Positions 1 through 7,598 of a stretch of DNA of 64,000 bases are shown one piece after another (within the stretch, counting starts at the first letter, position 1; every line of letters begins with the position of its first letter). Position numbers and translations under genes: made by a program. This DNA is from a bacterium. Lineage in GTDB: Bacteria > SZUA-79 > Acidulodesulfobacterales > Acidulodesulfobacteraceae. The notes below the pieces were generated by a model that was given only the letters and a program-made list of their open reading frames with translations, had not been told where the DNA came from and did no database searches. The stretch is taken from assembly GCA_021798875.1 (NCBI GenBank), contig JAJZBN010000009.1, positions 1 to 64,000 on the forward strand, read 5' to 3'.

Positions 1-101
1 AATCTTATTTAACTTTTTGCGGCGGCTTAATTATCCCCACCCGCCCACCCTTACATCTTAAAATAAATATATATATTAAATGATAATATGTATATTATAC
101 A

Positions 102-176
102 AGATTTATTTATTCTCTTACTCCCGATTGGGTTTGCGGGTAAACCACCCCTGCAGGCTAAAAAAAAATTAAAGGG
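102..176. repeat. Direct repeat, left copy, flanking the first DUF4143 ATPase
   Basis: This segment recurs with a few mismatches at about 1523-1598, just after the ATPase gene. Both copies run from AGATTTATTTATT through a TTACTCCC-type block and TTTGCGGGTAA to a C-rich block and AAAATTAAA. The gene thus lies between two direct repeats of about 75 bp. No transposase is nearby. The remaining bases 1-101 show no gene. Confidence 0.75.
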
Positions 177-217
177 ATTAAAATCAGCTATTATTTCGAC
201 TATAATCTAAAGATGCC

Positions 218-246
218 TTGAATACTATAAAATATTATAGTATAAT
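218..246 (+). promoter_or_regulatory. Candidate sigma-70 promoter giving a leaderless ATPase mRNA
   Basis: TTGAAT at 218-223 and TATAAT at 241-246 are separated by 17 bp. The ATG at 254 lies 7 bases beyond the -10 box, where transcription normally begins, so the mRNA would have essentially no leader. No Shine-Dalgarno sequence precedes the ATG. The TTG at 218 is in frame, but it is better read as the -35 box than as a start codon. Confidence 0.6.
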
Positions 247-253
247 CGAAAGT

Positions 254-1471
254 ATGAAAAATGAAAAAATTGCCCTTATACAGAGAGACGAATATATCAA
301 AGCTATTGAAAATTATATCGATAAGCCCATAATAAAAGTTCTAATAGGTATGCGCAGGGTTGGGAAAAGCGCTATTATGAAGCTTTTAATAGATAAACTG
401 CTTGAAAAAAATATACCCGCTTCTAATATTATTTATATAAATAAAGAATCTCTCGAATTTGATGAAATAAAAAACTACAAAGATTTATATCGATACGTAG
501 TAAATTATTTTAAAGGCGTTAAGAACGGAAAATATATTTTTATCGATGAAATTCAGGAAATTACCGGGTGGGAAAAAACCGTAAACTCTTTTTTAGCCGA
601 TAATTACGGCGATATTATAATATCCGGGTCTAATTCAAAACTGCTATCTTCGGAACTTGCTACCCTGCTAAGCGGCAGATATATAGAGATACCGGTTTAT
701 CCGTTGACCTTTAAAGAATTTTTGCGGTTTCGATTAAAAACAACGAATGACGAAACGGAATTTAAGAATTTTTTGCGTTATGGAGGATTGCCGGGCATAC
801 ATTTGTTGCCTCTAAAGGACGATGCGATAGTCGTTTATCTGAACTCGATATTAAATACCGTTTTATACAACGACGTAATTATAAGACATAAAATCAGGGA
901 TGCAGCCGTATTCGATAAAATAGTTAAATACTTATTCGATAATATAGGCAATATAACGACGGCAAAAAAAATTACGGATTACTTCAAATCGCAAAAAGTG
1001 AAGGTTTCCGTGGATACCGTTTTGAACTATATAAGCTATTTAGAAACAAGCTTAATTATCGACATAGTGCCGAGATACGATATAAAGGGCAAAAAGTTTC
1101 TAGAATTTCACGATAAGATTTTCTTAAACGATATAGGACTTAGAAACGGATTTATAGGTTACAGGGAAAAAGACATTAACGGACTGCTTGAAAATATAGT
1201 ATATAAAGAATTGCAATTCAGAGGCTATAAGGTATCGGTGGGTGTTTTTAATCAATTTGAAATAGATTTTATAGCAGAAAAGCAAAACGATATAAAATAT
1301 ATTCAGGTCTGTTATTTATTAAACGACAAAAATGCGATAGACCGTGAATTCGGCAATTTAGAAAAAATTAAGGACAACTACGAAAAAATCGTAGTCTCTA
1401 TGGATAAATTTTTTCCTGAAGAAAGGAACGGCATAGTTCATAAATATCTAATAGATTTTTTGGATGTATGA
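254..1471 (+). CDS. AAA ATPase with C-terminal DUF4143 domain
   Basis: A 405-residue P-loop ATPase of the AAA_14/DUF4143 type. The N-terminal third has Walker A GMRRVGKS, Walker B YIFIDEIQE and a sensor stretch ISGSNSKLL, followed by the family-typical YPLTFKEFLRF. The C-terminal part has the DUF4143 pattern ENIVYKELQFRGYKV and EIDFIAEK, resembling a nuclease-like fold. Such proteins are common in accessory regions, but their role is not firmly established. ATG 254 is preferred to TTG 218 because the upstream TTG sits in a promoter. Direct repeats flank the gene. A second family member is at 50638-51945. Confidence 0.85.
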   Translation: MKNEKIALIQRDEYIKAIENYIDKPIIKVLIGMRRVGKSAIMKLLIDKLLEKNIPASNIIYINKESLEFDEIKNYKDLYRYVVNYFKGVKNGKYIFIDEIQEITGWEKTVNSFLADNYGDIIISGSNSKLLSSELATLLSGRYIEIPVYPLTFKEFLRFRLKTTNDETEFKNFLRYGGLPGIHLLPLKDDAIVVYLNSILNTVLYNDVIIRHKIRDAAVFDKIVKYLFDNIGNITTAKKITDYFKSQKVKVSVDTVLNYISYLETSLIIDIVPRYDIKGKKFLEFHDKIFLNDIGLRNGFIGYREKDINGLLENIVYKELQFRGYKVSVGVFNQFEIDFIAEKQNDIKYIQVCYLLNDKNAIDREFGNLEKIKDNYEKIVVSMDKFFPEERNGIVHKYLIDFLDV

Positions 1472-1513
1472 ATAGTTAAAGTTAAAGGTGCAGTTAAAGG
1501 TGTAGTTAAAGTT

Positions 1514-1598
1514 AAAGGTGTCAGATTTATTTATTCCCTTACTCCCTATTGGCTTTGCGGGTAATCCCCCCCTGCTAAGAAGAAAATTAAAAAGGATT
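1514..1598. repeat. Direct repeat, right copy, with dispersed AAAGGTGTCAGATTTATTT element
   Basis: This is the right-hand partner of 102-176. It begins with the dispersed motif AAAGGTGTCAGATTTATTT, also found at 3807, 45215 and 45330 and inverted at 32065 and 45390. Just upstream, short tandem copies of AGTTAAAG(GTG) occur at about 1477-1520. Confidence 0.75.
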
Positions 1599-1804
1599 TA
1601 TTCGATTTATTCACTACAACATATATAAAAATATTTATAAGCACTTGTTTCGGTATTCTTACTTATGCCTCTGTTTGTTAACAAATTAGTAATTTTGAAA
1701 GTTAAACTTGCAAAATGTTCTTTTTATATGATATATTATAAATATAATAAATATAATATGATAAAAAGAGATATTGAAAATATTTTAAAAAAACTTGCAA
1801 GTAA

Positions 1805-1966
1805 ATATCTCGAAATTTAAAAAAATTCCTCCGAATAGATAAGACTTTATCCGTCCCATATAGCGGCGCCGTATTTTACGGCGGAAACGTAATACAGCAT
1901 AGAACCGATTTTAAAGTTTTTCCTGCGACTAAAGTATCTGAATTAATAGACTCAGTTTTTGAATAA
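1805..1966 (+). pseudogene. Remnant of an ATPase C-terminus
   Basis: An open frame with no start codon, about 53 codons long, ends at TAA 1964-1966. It contains VPYSGAVFYGGNVIQHRTDF and then FPATKVSELIDSVF. A (F/L)YGG plus polar-Arg pattern before a final hydrophobic stretch is typical of the extreme C-terminus of DUF4143-type ATPases. No N-terminal part is found upstream. The rest of 1599-2042 is AT-rich and shows no gene. Confidence 0.5.
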
Positions 1967-2042
1967 CATTTTTAAAGTAATTAAAAATTGAATATTTCCG
2001 AAAAAATTCAAGATTTATTTATTTTCTTATTTCTAATATAAT

Positions 2043-2372
2043 CTATGCAGTCTTATTATCCCTATATTTAGACCAAGATATATTAGGGTCTAACATAGAG
2101 ATTTTTGAAAATCTTTTTCTGAAAGAAATTATTTTGCCGATAGAACTTTCAGAGATGCCGATATCAGCCGCAAATGTTTTATTTTGCTTTACAATATAAA
2201 AACCCATGTCGTCAAGTCTTTCTATAAAATGTATTATATTTTCGCCTATTAACCAATACAAACGGGGGTCGGTTTTTTTCTTAGAACGTATAACGGCTTC
2301 CGATAATAATCCTTTTATGCCGCTTAATAAAACGGTATAATCGGTTTCGATAAAACTTAATTCCTGCCTCAT
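2043..2372 (-). CDS. DUF1016 N-terminal-domain fragment (YhcG-like)
   Basis: A 109-residue product resembling only the N-terminal domain of DUF1016/YhcG proteins, shown by the LYWLIGENIIHFIE helix and a closing ISWSKYRD stretch. Full-length family members are around 350 residues and end in a PD-(D/E)XK nuclease domain, which is absent here. The gene follows the GHKL fragment at 2399-2815 on the same strand with a short gap. It is most likely a truncated, non-functional relic, although the domain could act alone as a DNA-binding or partner protein. Confidence 0.6.
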   Translation of the reverse strand: MRQELSFIETDYTVLLSGIKGLLSEAVIRSKKKTDPRLYWLIGENIIHFIERLDDMGFYIVKQNKTFAADIGISESSIGKIISFRKRFSKISMLDPNISWSKYRDNKTA

Positions 2373-2398
2373 ATTTTTTGTTTCGTCGTTAAGTTTGT

Positions 2399-2815
2399 CT
2401 ATTTAGAATTTTCTGATTCAGGCGTTATATATTTCCACGGAGCTTTTTCTTCGTTTTCCAACTTCCATCTTGTTGCGCCGCGGAAATTTCCGTTTGCCGT
2501 TTCAGTAACGACTTCTTTTGCTATAAGCAGTGATAATTTTGCGCCGACTCCCGCAAAACCGATGCCCATGCCTCTGGTCTTTGTCGTCGATGCGATATTA
2601 TGATATCCGTCCAGTTCTTTTTTATCCATTCCTTTCCCGTTATCTATAACGGTCAGGATATATTTTTCGGAATCGACGATAAACCTTATATCGCTTGCAT
2701 GGGAATCGAGCGAATTAGCGACGAGTTCCGTAACGATAACTTCCTCCTGCGGAAACGGATAGGAATCCCGTATATCTTCCAATAGATGATGTAAATTTAC
2801 CCTTGTTTCGCCCAT
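2399..2815 (-). CDS. GHKL (Hsp90-like) ATPase domain, truncated
   Basis: A 138-residue product with the Bergerat ATP-binding fold: N-box VTELVANSLDSHA, G1 box DNGKGM and G2-type GIGFAGVGAK. This matches the HATPase_c_3 group of stand-alone ATPases and the N-terminus of larger MORC-like or defence ATPases. The frame stops soon after the ATPase core, so downstream domains are missing and the gene is probably the 5' remnant of a longer one. The DUF1016 fragment follows. Nearby, 3929-3946 repeats a short piece similar to 2748-2766 of this gene. Confidence 0.65.
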   Translation of the reverse strand: MGETRVNLHHLLEDIRDSYPFPQEEVIVTELVANSLDSHASDIRFIVDSEKYILTVIDNGKGMDKKELDGYHNIASTTKTRGMGIGFAGVGAKLSLLIAKEVVTETANGNFRGATRWKLENEEKAPWKYITPESENSK

Positions 2816-3043
2816 TAGCGGTTATTATTCGACATATATTTTAGTTTATTGTAATTCTTCCCTTACTTTTAAATAAGTATATTCTACGAAATATATAAAA
2901 ATCAAGATTTTTATTTTATATTTTTATTTTATATTTTTGCATTTTGCCGGAACAAAAAAATGTCGGCAGATTTCATTATTTTTTTAACCGACAAGTCGAT
3001 ATAATGATATTTTTAAATACATGAGTCAAAAAACGGCGAATGT

Positions 3044-3086
3044 TTGACTTTCACGTAAATATGTGATATACATAATTATGTGAAAG
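3044..3086 (+). promoter_or_regulatory. Toxin-antitoxin promoter with overlapping palindromic operator
   Basis: TTGACT at 3044-3049 and TATACA at 3067-3072 are spaced by 17 bp. The inverted repeat CTTTCACGTAA (3048-3058) and TTATGTGAAAG (3076-3086) overlaps both boxes. This is where the ribbon-helix-helix antitoxin encoded just downstream would be expected to bind and repress its own operon. Confidence 0.65.
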
Positions 3087-3118
3087 CGTTATGTATATAT
3101 TAAATAAAGGGATATTAT

Positions 3119-3364
3119 ATGGAAAGACAAAATATTACTCTGTCGCTGCCTAAAGCTTTATTGAAAAAAGCTAAAACCATAGCAGTTATGGAAGGCAGAT
3201 CGCTCAGCGATCTTTTAAAAATTACTCTTGAAGAAAAAATAAATCAGGATTCAGGTTATCTGTCGGCAAAAAAAAGACAAATTTCTCTTATGGAAAAAGG
3301 TTTTAACCTTGGAACCGAAGGGCGGATTTCTATAAATAGGGAAGAGCTCCATGAAAGACGATAA
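3119..3364 (+). CDS. Ribbon-helix-helix-type antitoxin
   Basis: An 81-residue basic protein starting MERQNITLSLPKALLKKAK, a strand-helix beginning typical of ribbon-helix-helix antitoxins, followed by GRSLSDLLKITLEE as the second helix. The C-terminal part (NLGTEGRISINREELHERR) would be the toxin-binding tail. Its stop overlaps the start of the PIN-toxin gene by 14 bp, the usual arrangement of a vapBC-like pair. A palindromic operator lies in its promoter. With the toxin frame broken, the antitoxin may now be an orphan. Confidence 0.75.
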   Translation: MERQNITLSLPKALLKKAKTIAVMEGRSLSDLLKITLEEKINQDSGYLSAKKRQISLMEKGFNLGTEGRISINREELHERR

Positions 3365-3808
3365 AATATTTATAGATACTAATTTTTGGTATATGCTTTT
3401 GATATATCTGCAGGAATAAAACATGAAAAAGCTAAAAAAATAGTAGAAAATTGCTGGCGATTAGAAAACGGTATTATCAGCGTACAGGTTCTGGAAGAAT
3501 TTTTTGTTTGCTTAACGAAGAAAATTCCCTCCCCTATAGATTTAATTATAGTAAAGCAAATAATAAAAGACTTTTTGAAATGGAGAACCGTGGCTATAGA
3601 CGGGGATATGATGCTTGAAGCTATAGATATAAGTATCAGACATAAATTTTCTTTCTGGGATTCATTGATTATAGCGTCGGCTGTTTCCGGCGGCGCAAAT
3701 ATAATATTTTCCGAAGACCTCTCTGACAACCAAATAATTGATGGAATTGTTATTAAAAATCCGTTTATTGTCGATAAAAAAAATAAATCCGGTTTTTTTA
3801 ATATTTAA
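3351..3808 (+). pseudogene. PIN-domain (VapC-like) toxin, frameshifted near its start
   Basis: The start at 3351 gives MKDDKIFIDTNF with the first PIN Asp, but that frame stops about 20 codons on. The continuation VYAFDISAGIKHEKAKK lies in another frame from about 3388 to 3808 and has the conserved VLEEF and FWDSLIIASA acidic motifs. Restoring one T in the TTTTT run near 3391 would join them as FIDTNFLVYAFD, the expected PIN beginning. This is therefore a one-base deletion, either a real inactivating mutation or a homopolymer sequencing error. The domain is otherwise full length. Confidence 0.8.
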
Positions 3809-3828
3809 AGGTGTCAGATTTATTTATT
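3807..3828 (+). repeat. Dispersed AAAGGTGTCAGATTTATTTATT element
   Basis: Another copy of the repeat at 1514, overlapping the last bases of the PIN toxin gene. From here to about 4001 no intact gene is visible. Short pieces at 3915-3946 resemble 2052-2067 and 2748-2766, so the stretch looks like recombined debris. Confidence 0.7.
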
Positions 3829-4001
3829 TGTTTTATTAACGATTGCCTTATTTTATCATAATTGAATAATAAAAGTGTTACGGTGGTGAAAAAATTTCCG
3901 CCTTATACTTTATTTACAGTCTTATTATCCCTCTCCTGCGGAAACGTATAGGTTGGTTCTCACGGAAGACTTATGCAAAGCGAAACTATTTTTAAATCTG
4001 A

Positions 4002-4334
4002 TATAATCAATATATTTACTACGATAATTTTAAGAAAGACAGCGGTCATTATGTTTTTCCTATAGAAGAAAAAGCAAAAAAGACTTTAGTCGATATTGCA
4101 TCTAATCAGGCAAAGAAAAGCATGTCCGAAATATTAAAAGAAACCGGACTGTCGCCGGACGTTTTTGCTTTGGAAAATCTTGAGGTTTTTCCGTTCGATT
4201 ATTTATATCCGATAGTCGAAGAATTCGGCATATCTATATGTTTTGATATGGGACACTGGGGCTTAAACGGCTTTATGCCGGAGGAGTTTATAAAAAAAAT
4301 CTACATTAACCGGATAGGTGAAATGCATATATAA
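4002..4334 (+). pseudogene. Internal remnant of a CbiR-like TIM-barrel protein
   Basis: An open frame from just after TGA 3999-4001 to TAA 4332-4334. Its segments FALENLEVFPFDYLYPIVEE, ISICFDMGHWGLNGF and INRIGEMHI match the barrel core of the sugar-phosphate isomerase-like family that includes the cobamide-remodelling enzyme CbiR. The N-terminal half and everything after the MHI strand are missing. The nearest in-frame ATG (4122) would give only 70 residues. This is a relic rather than a working gene; the CbiR assignment rests on motif resemblance only. Confidence 0.55.
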
Positions 4335-4368
4335 GAAACCGTAACGATTTTTTCCGTTCCGATTTTTC

Positions 4369-4397
4369 TTGACTTAATTTTTTATCGGATGTATATT
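4369..4397 (+). promoter_or_regulatory. Promoter of the kdp locus
   Basis: TTGACT at 4369-4374 and TATATT at 4392-4397 have a 17-bp spacer, which would start transcription about 30 bases before the riboswitch aptamer. A second possible -10, TATAAT, lies at 4408-4413. Confidence 0.55.
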
Positions 4398-4434
4398 TAA
4401 AATAAATTATAATATTATTTTTGTAAAAATAGTT

Positions 4435-4575
4435 CTTTGAAAATTAAAGCTTAGTTCCCTTTTATAAATGAGGGAAGCGGAGAAACCAATATTTAGGGGC
4501 GAATATCTTTTCGATAGAGGAATACTCTTTATCCTTAGCCCGTCAGCTAACTTCGTAAGCTATTAAAGAGTTTTA
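4435..4575 (+). ncRNA. ydaO/yuaA-type c-di-AMP riboswitch
   Basis: The stretch contains the conserved blocks of the ydaO-yuaA aptamer in order: a hairpin ending in GCGGAGAAACCA, then AGGGGCGAAT, a hairpin, and AGCCCGTCAGCTAACTTCG. AGCTTA at 4448-4453 can pair with TAAGCT at 4556-4561 to close the aptamer. In characterised cases c-di-AMP binding turns off potassium importers and osmolyte genes, matching the kdp genes that follow. An intrinsic terminator about 150 bases downstream is the probable expression platform. Confidence 0.9.
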
Positions 4576-4724
4576 GATAAAGTTAAATATAATTATATAA
4601 TTAGTTTATAATAAACGTAATATTAGCGGATTATTCATAAAATAAATTTAATTATATTTAATAAATAATATCGCATCGCATGTCTGTAATATAGTTTGTA
4701 ATATAATGCTTTACTTATTACTTT

Positions 4725-4762
4725 AATAGCCGAAGGTTGCAAAACCTCCGGCTATTTTTTTG
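4725..4762 (+). terminator. Intrinsic terminator between riboswitch and kdpF
   Basis: The arms AATAGCCG-AGGTT and AACCT-CGGCTATT form a strong GC-containing hairpin followed by a run of T. It lies after the c-di-AMP aptamer and before the first kdp gene. It is probably the off-state of the riboswitch, though the long gap (about 150 bases) leaves room for another mechanism. Confidence 0.85.
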
Positions 4763-4838
4763 CAAAAAATGTAACATAAGCAGAATAAAACGCTTAAAAT
4801 TTTAATTTATTTTTAATAAGAACGGAGGATGACGATTT

Positions 4839-4925
4839 ATGATAGAAAATATTATTCTTCTTGCAGTTTCGATATTAGTATTGGCATATTTGTTTTATGT
4901 TTTGATATACCCCGATAAATTTTGA
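4839..4925 (+). CDS. kdpF: KdpF small membrane subunit
   Basis: A 28-residue peptide with one membrane helix and the KdpF-typical ending VLIYPDKF, preceded by a good ribosome-binding site (GGAGG at about 4824-4828). In the Kdp P-type ATPase complex KdpF stabilises the KdpABC assembly in the inner membrane. It is the first gene after the c-di-AMP riboswitch and terminator. Confidence 0.85.
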   Translation: MIENIILLAVSILVLAYLFYVLIYPDKF

Positions 4926-5031
4926 ATCATCATTATCATATGCAAAATATCGATGTCAAATTTATAAATTATATAGTAAATGCAATTAGCTTAACAGCTT
5001 TAATTGAAATTTAAAACGGAGGACCGTCAAA

Positions 5032-5118
5032 ATGATAGCGTTTTTAACGGCTTTTGCCGCTATAGCCGCAATGTATATAGTATTGTGGTTTTTTATAGAT
5101 TTTATAAATAAAATTTAA
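5032..5118 (+). CDS. Second small membrane peptide in the kdp operon
   Basis: A 28-codon frame starting MIAFLTAFAAIAAMYIVLWF and ending in DFINKI, preceded by GGAGGACC at about 5019-5026. It is one hydrophobic helix followed by a short polar tail, the same size and layout as KdpF but without the YPxKF ending. It sits between kdpF and kdpA. It may be a duplicated or diverged KdpF or another micro-subunit. I do not recognise a described family. Confidence 0.7.
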   Translation: MIAFLTAFAAIAAMYIVLWFFIDFINKI

Positions 5119-5165
5119 TTTAATTAGACGCAATTACATAATTAAAGATAAAAGAGGTGCGAATA

Positions 5166-6890
5166 ATGACTTATACGGGAGTTTTACAGATTTTAATAAC
5201 GCTTGCCACTATGGTTATAGCTGCAGTGCCGTTAAGCAAATATCTTGCGCATGTTTTTAACGGCGAAGCTACATTTTTAGACGGGATAATAAATCCGGTG
5301 GAAAGTTTGACTTTAAAGTTCCTGAAGGTTAACGGAAATGAAGAAACCGATTGGATTAAATATTTAAAAATCGGTATTATCGTCAATTTTTTTATGTTAG
5401 CGATAGTATATTTAATATTAAGATTTCAAAATTTTCTTCCGTTAAATCAGATGCATTATCCGGGCATATCTTGGGCGCTGGATTTTAATACGGCGATAAG
5501 TTTTATAACCAATACTAACTGGCAAAATTACGCCGGCGAAGAAGCACTATCTAATTTTTCGCAGATGGCGCTTGTTTTCCTGCAGTTTACTTCAGCCGCT
5601 ACAGGACTTGTTTTCGCCGTGGCTTTTATCCGCGGGCTTGTAAGGCGCGAAGCAAAATACGTCGGTAATTTTTATGCGGATTTTATAAAAGCGATTTACA
5701 GGCTTTTTCTGCCTTTGGCGATTATATTTGCGGTTATAATGCTTTGGCAAGGCGTACCGCAGACTTTCGTAATGCAGAAAAAAGTTACTAATATGACCGG
5801 CATTAAACAGAAACTTTCAATGGGACCTGTAGCTTCTATGGTGTCTATAGAAAATCTCGGCACCAACGGAGGTGGTTTTTACGATGCAAATGCAGCGCAG
5901 CCTTATGAAAATCCTAATCCATTTACTAATGCTTTAACGGTATTTATGATGGGGACTATTCCGATAGCGCTTTTTTTAATGTACGGGATAATGATAGGGA
6001 ATAAAAAACATGCGTGGACATTATTTGCCGTTGCTATGACGCTTCTCTTGGTTTGCCTTGCCATAGTTTATTCACAGGAGGCTCACGGTAATCCGTTTCT
6101 TGCTAAGTTAGGAGTTAATATCGTCGCTTCTAAAAATAATCCAGGAGGCAATATGGAGGGGAAACAGGAGCACATAGGAATTGCACAGACTTCTTTATTT
6201 GCAACTGCTACAACGGCATTTACTACCGGCAACGTCGATTCCGCCCACGACAGTTTTATGCCTCTTTCCGGTATGGTTCTAATTGCGGAAATGATGTTAA
6301 ATCTCATATTCGGCGGTAAAGGCGTCGGGCTTTTAAATATGCTCACTATGGTAATTATAGCCGTGTTCATTGCCGGACTTATGGTAGGGCGCACGCCCGA
6401 ATTTCTCGGAAAAAAAATAGAGGCAAAGGAGGTTAAGCTTGCGACTCTCGCAATGTTTGCCCATGCGTTTATTATTCTTATCCCTTTTGCGATAGCATTG
6501 GCTGTGCCGGCGGGATTGGCTGGAATACTAAATCCTGGTCCGCACGGTTTAAGCGAGATTTTATACGCATATACCTCTACGGTCGCCAACAACGGGTCGG
6601 CGTTTGCCGGTCTTAACGGCAATACCCTTTTTTATAATATTTCGCTTGGACTTACGATCTTTTTTGGCAGATATATTCCTATAATCTGCCAGGTTGCGAT
6701 AGCCGGTTCTTTAATCAAAAAGAAAAGCATACCGGAATCCGCCGGAACTTTTCCTGCGCACGGCTTTTTATTTTATACGGTAGTAATGGCAACCATACTG
6801 CTCGTAGGAGCGTTAACGTTTTTTCCCGCGCTGGCGCTTGGACCCGTTGCAGAACATTTTGCTATGATAAAAGGACATCTGTTTTATTAA
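5166..6890 (+). CDS. kdpA: Potassium-transporting ATPase subunit KdpA
   Basis: A 574-residue polytopic membrane protein, slightly longer than the usual ~557. KdpA forms the potassium-selective channel-like part of the Kdp pump. The four pore-loop signatures are visible: FTSAATGL, ENLGTNGGGFY with ANAAQPYENPNP, TTAFTTGNVDSAHDSF and TVANNGSAFAGL. ATG 5166 fits the GAGG at 5153-5156; the in-frame GTG at 5157 is too close to it. It follows kdpF and the extra peptide and precedes kdpC. Confidence 0.97.
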   Translation: MTYTGVLQILITLATMVIAAVPLSKYLAHVFNGEATFLDGIINPVESLTLKFLKVNGNEETDWIKYLKIGIIVNFFMLAIVYLILRFQNFLPLNQMHYPGISWALDFNTAISFITNTNWQNYAGEEALSNFSQMALVFLQFTSAATGLVFAVAFIRGLVRREAKYVGNFYADFIKAIYRLFLPLAIIFAVIMLWQGVPQTFVMQKKVTNMTGIKQKLSMGPVASMVSIENLGTNGGGFYDANAAQPYENPNPFTNALTVFMMGTIPIALFLMYGIMIGNKKHAWTLFAVAMTLLLVCLAIVYSQEAHGNPFLAKLGVNIVASKNNPGGNMEGKQEHIGIAQTSLFATATTAFTTGNVDSAHDSFMPLSGMVLIAEMMLNLIFGGKGVGLLNMLTMVIIAVFIAGLMVGRTPEFLGKKIEAKEVKLATLAMFAHAFIILIPFAIALAVPAGLAGILNPGPHGLSEILYAYTSTVANNGSAFAGLNGNTLFYNISLGLTIFFGRYIPIICQVAIAGSLIKKKSIPESAGTFPAHGFLFYTVVMATILLVGALTFFPALALGPVAEHFAMIKGHLFY

Positions 6891-6917
6891 TAAAACAATT
6901 TAAAGAGGATGTTTATT

Positions 6918-7559
6918 ATGATAAAAGAATTGATAAAAATGATAAAACTAACCGTTTTATTATATATCGTATGCTCGCTCGGCTATACTTTTCTTATCTG
7001 GGGCATAGGAAAAATAGCCTTTCCGTTTCAAGCCGGCGGAAGCCTCGTTTATAAAAATTCAAAACCTATAGGCTCAATGCTTATAGGCGAAAAATTTACT
7101 TCTCCGTATATATTTAACGGAAGGCCGTCTTATGCCGGAAATGGTTACAACGGTACCGAATCGGGCGGCTCTAATTATGCTCCTACAAACGGAAAATATA
7201 TACGGCATGAAAAAAAACTTATTAATAATTTTTTAAAAGAAAATCCTTCCGTTAAAAAAGGCGAAATACCGGTAGATATAGTAACCGGTTCCGGTTCGGG
7301 TTTGGGCCCTTATATTTCTATAGCGGCAGCGTTTGACCAGGTCCCAAGAATATCGTCGTTAACCGGTATACCTAAGTCGGCGCTTTATATGCTTGTTAAG
7401 CGCAATATATCTTACAGGCAATTCGGAATATTCGGAACTCCAGGCGTAAATACTGTGAAATTAAATTTAAAACTATCTTTGCTTATCAAAAAATATAATT
7501 TCAAGCTATATAAACTTATCTTTAAGGGGTTTTTGTTTAAATATACGATTAATAATTAA
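6918..7559 (+). CDS. kdpC: Potassium-transporting ATPase subunit KdpC
   Basis: A 213-residue protein with one N-terminal membrane helix and a periplasmic domain. The family signatures GSMLIGEKFTSPYIFNGRPS, VPVDIVT-like IPVDIVTGSGSGLGPYIS and the QVPRIS...GIP stretch are present. KdpC is thought to help potassium delivery and complex stability. ATG 6918 is chosen because the AGAGG at 6903-6907 is too close to the ATG at 6909. The order is A-C-B instead of the usual A-B-C. The last ~30 residues (from LNLKLS) are basic and hydrophobic and extend past the normal end. Confidence 0.93.
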   Translation: MIKELIKMIKLTVLLYIVCSLGYTFLIWGIGKIAFPFQAGGSLVYKNSKPIGSMLIGEKFTSPYIFNGRPSYAGNGYNGTESGGSNYAPTNGKYIRHEKKLINNFLKENPSVKKGEIPVDIVTGSGSGLGPYISIAAAFDQVPRISSLTGIPKSALYMLVKRNISYRQFGIFGTPGVNTVKLNLKLSLLIKKYNFKLYKLIFKGFLFKYTINN

Positions 7560-7598
7560 TAATTAACTTCAGTTTAATTTTGTACAGAGGAAAAAATA

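Noticed and set aside
3379-3729. A minus-strand frame opposite the PIN toxin
   Set aside because: The plus-strand PIN motifs are clear; this is an antisense shadow.
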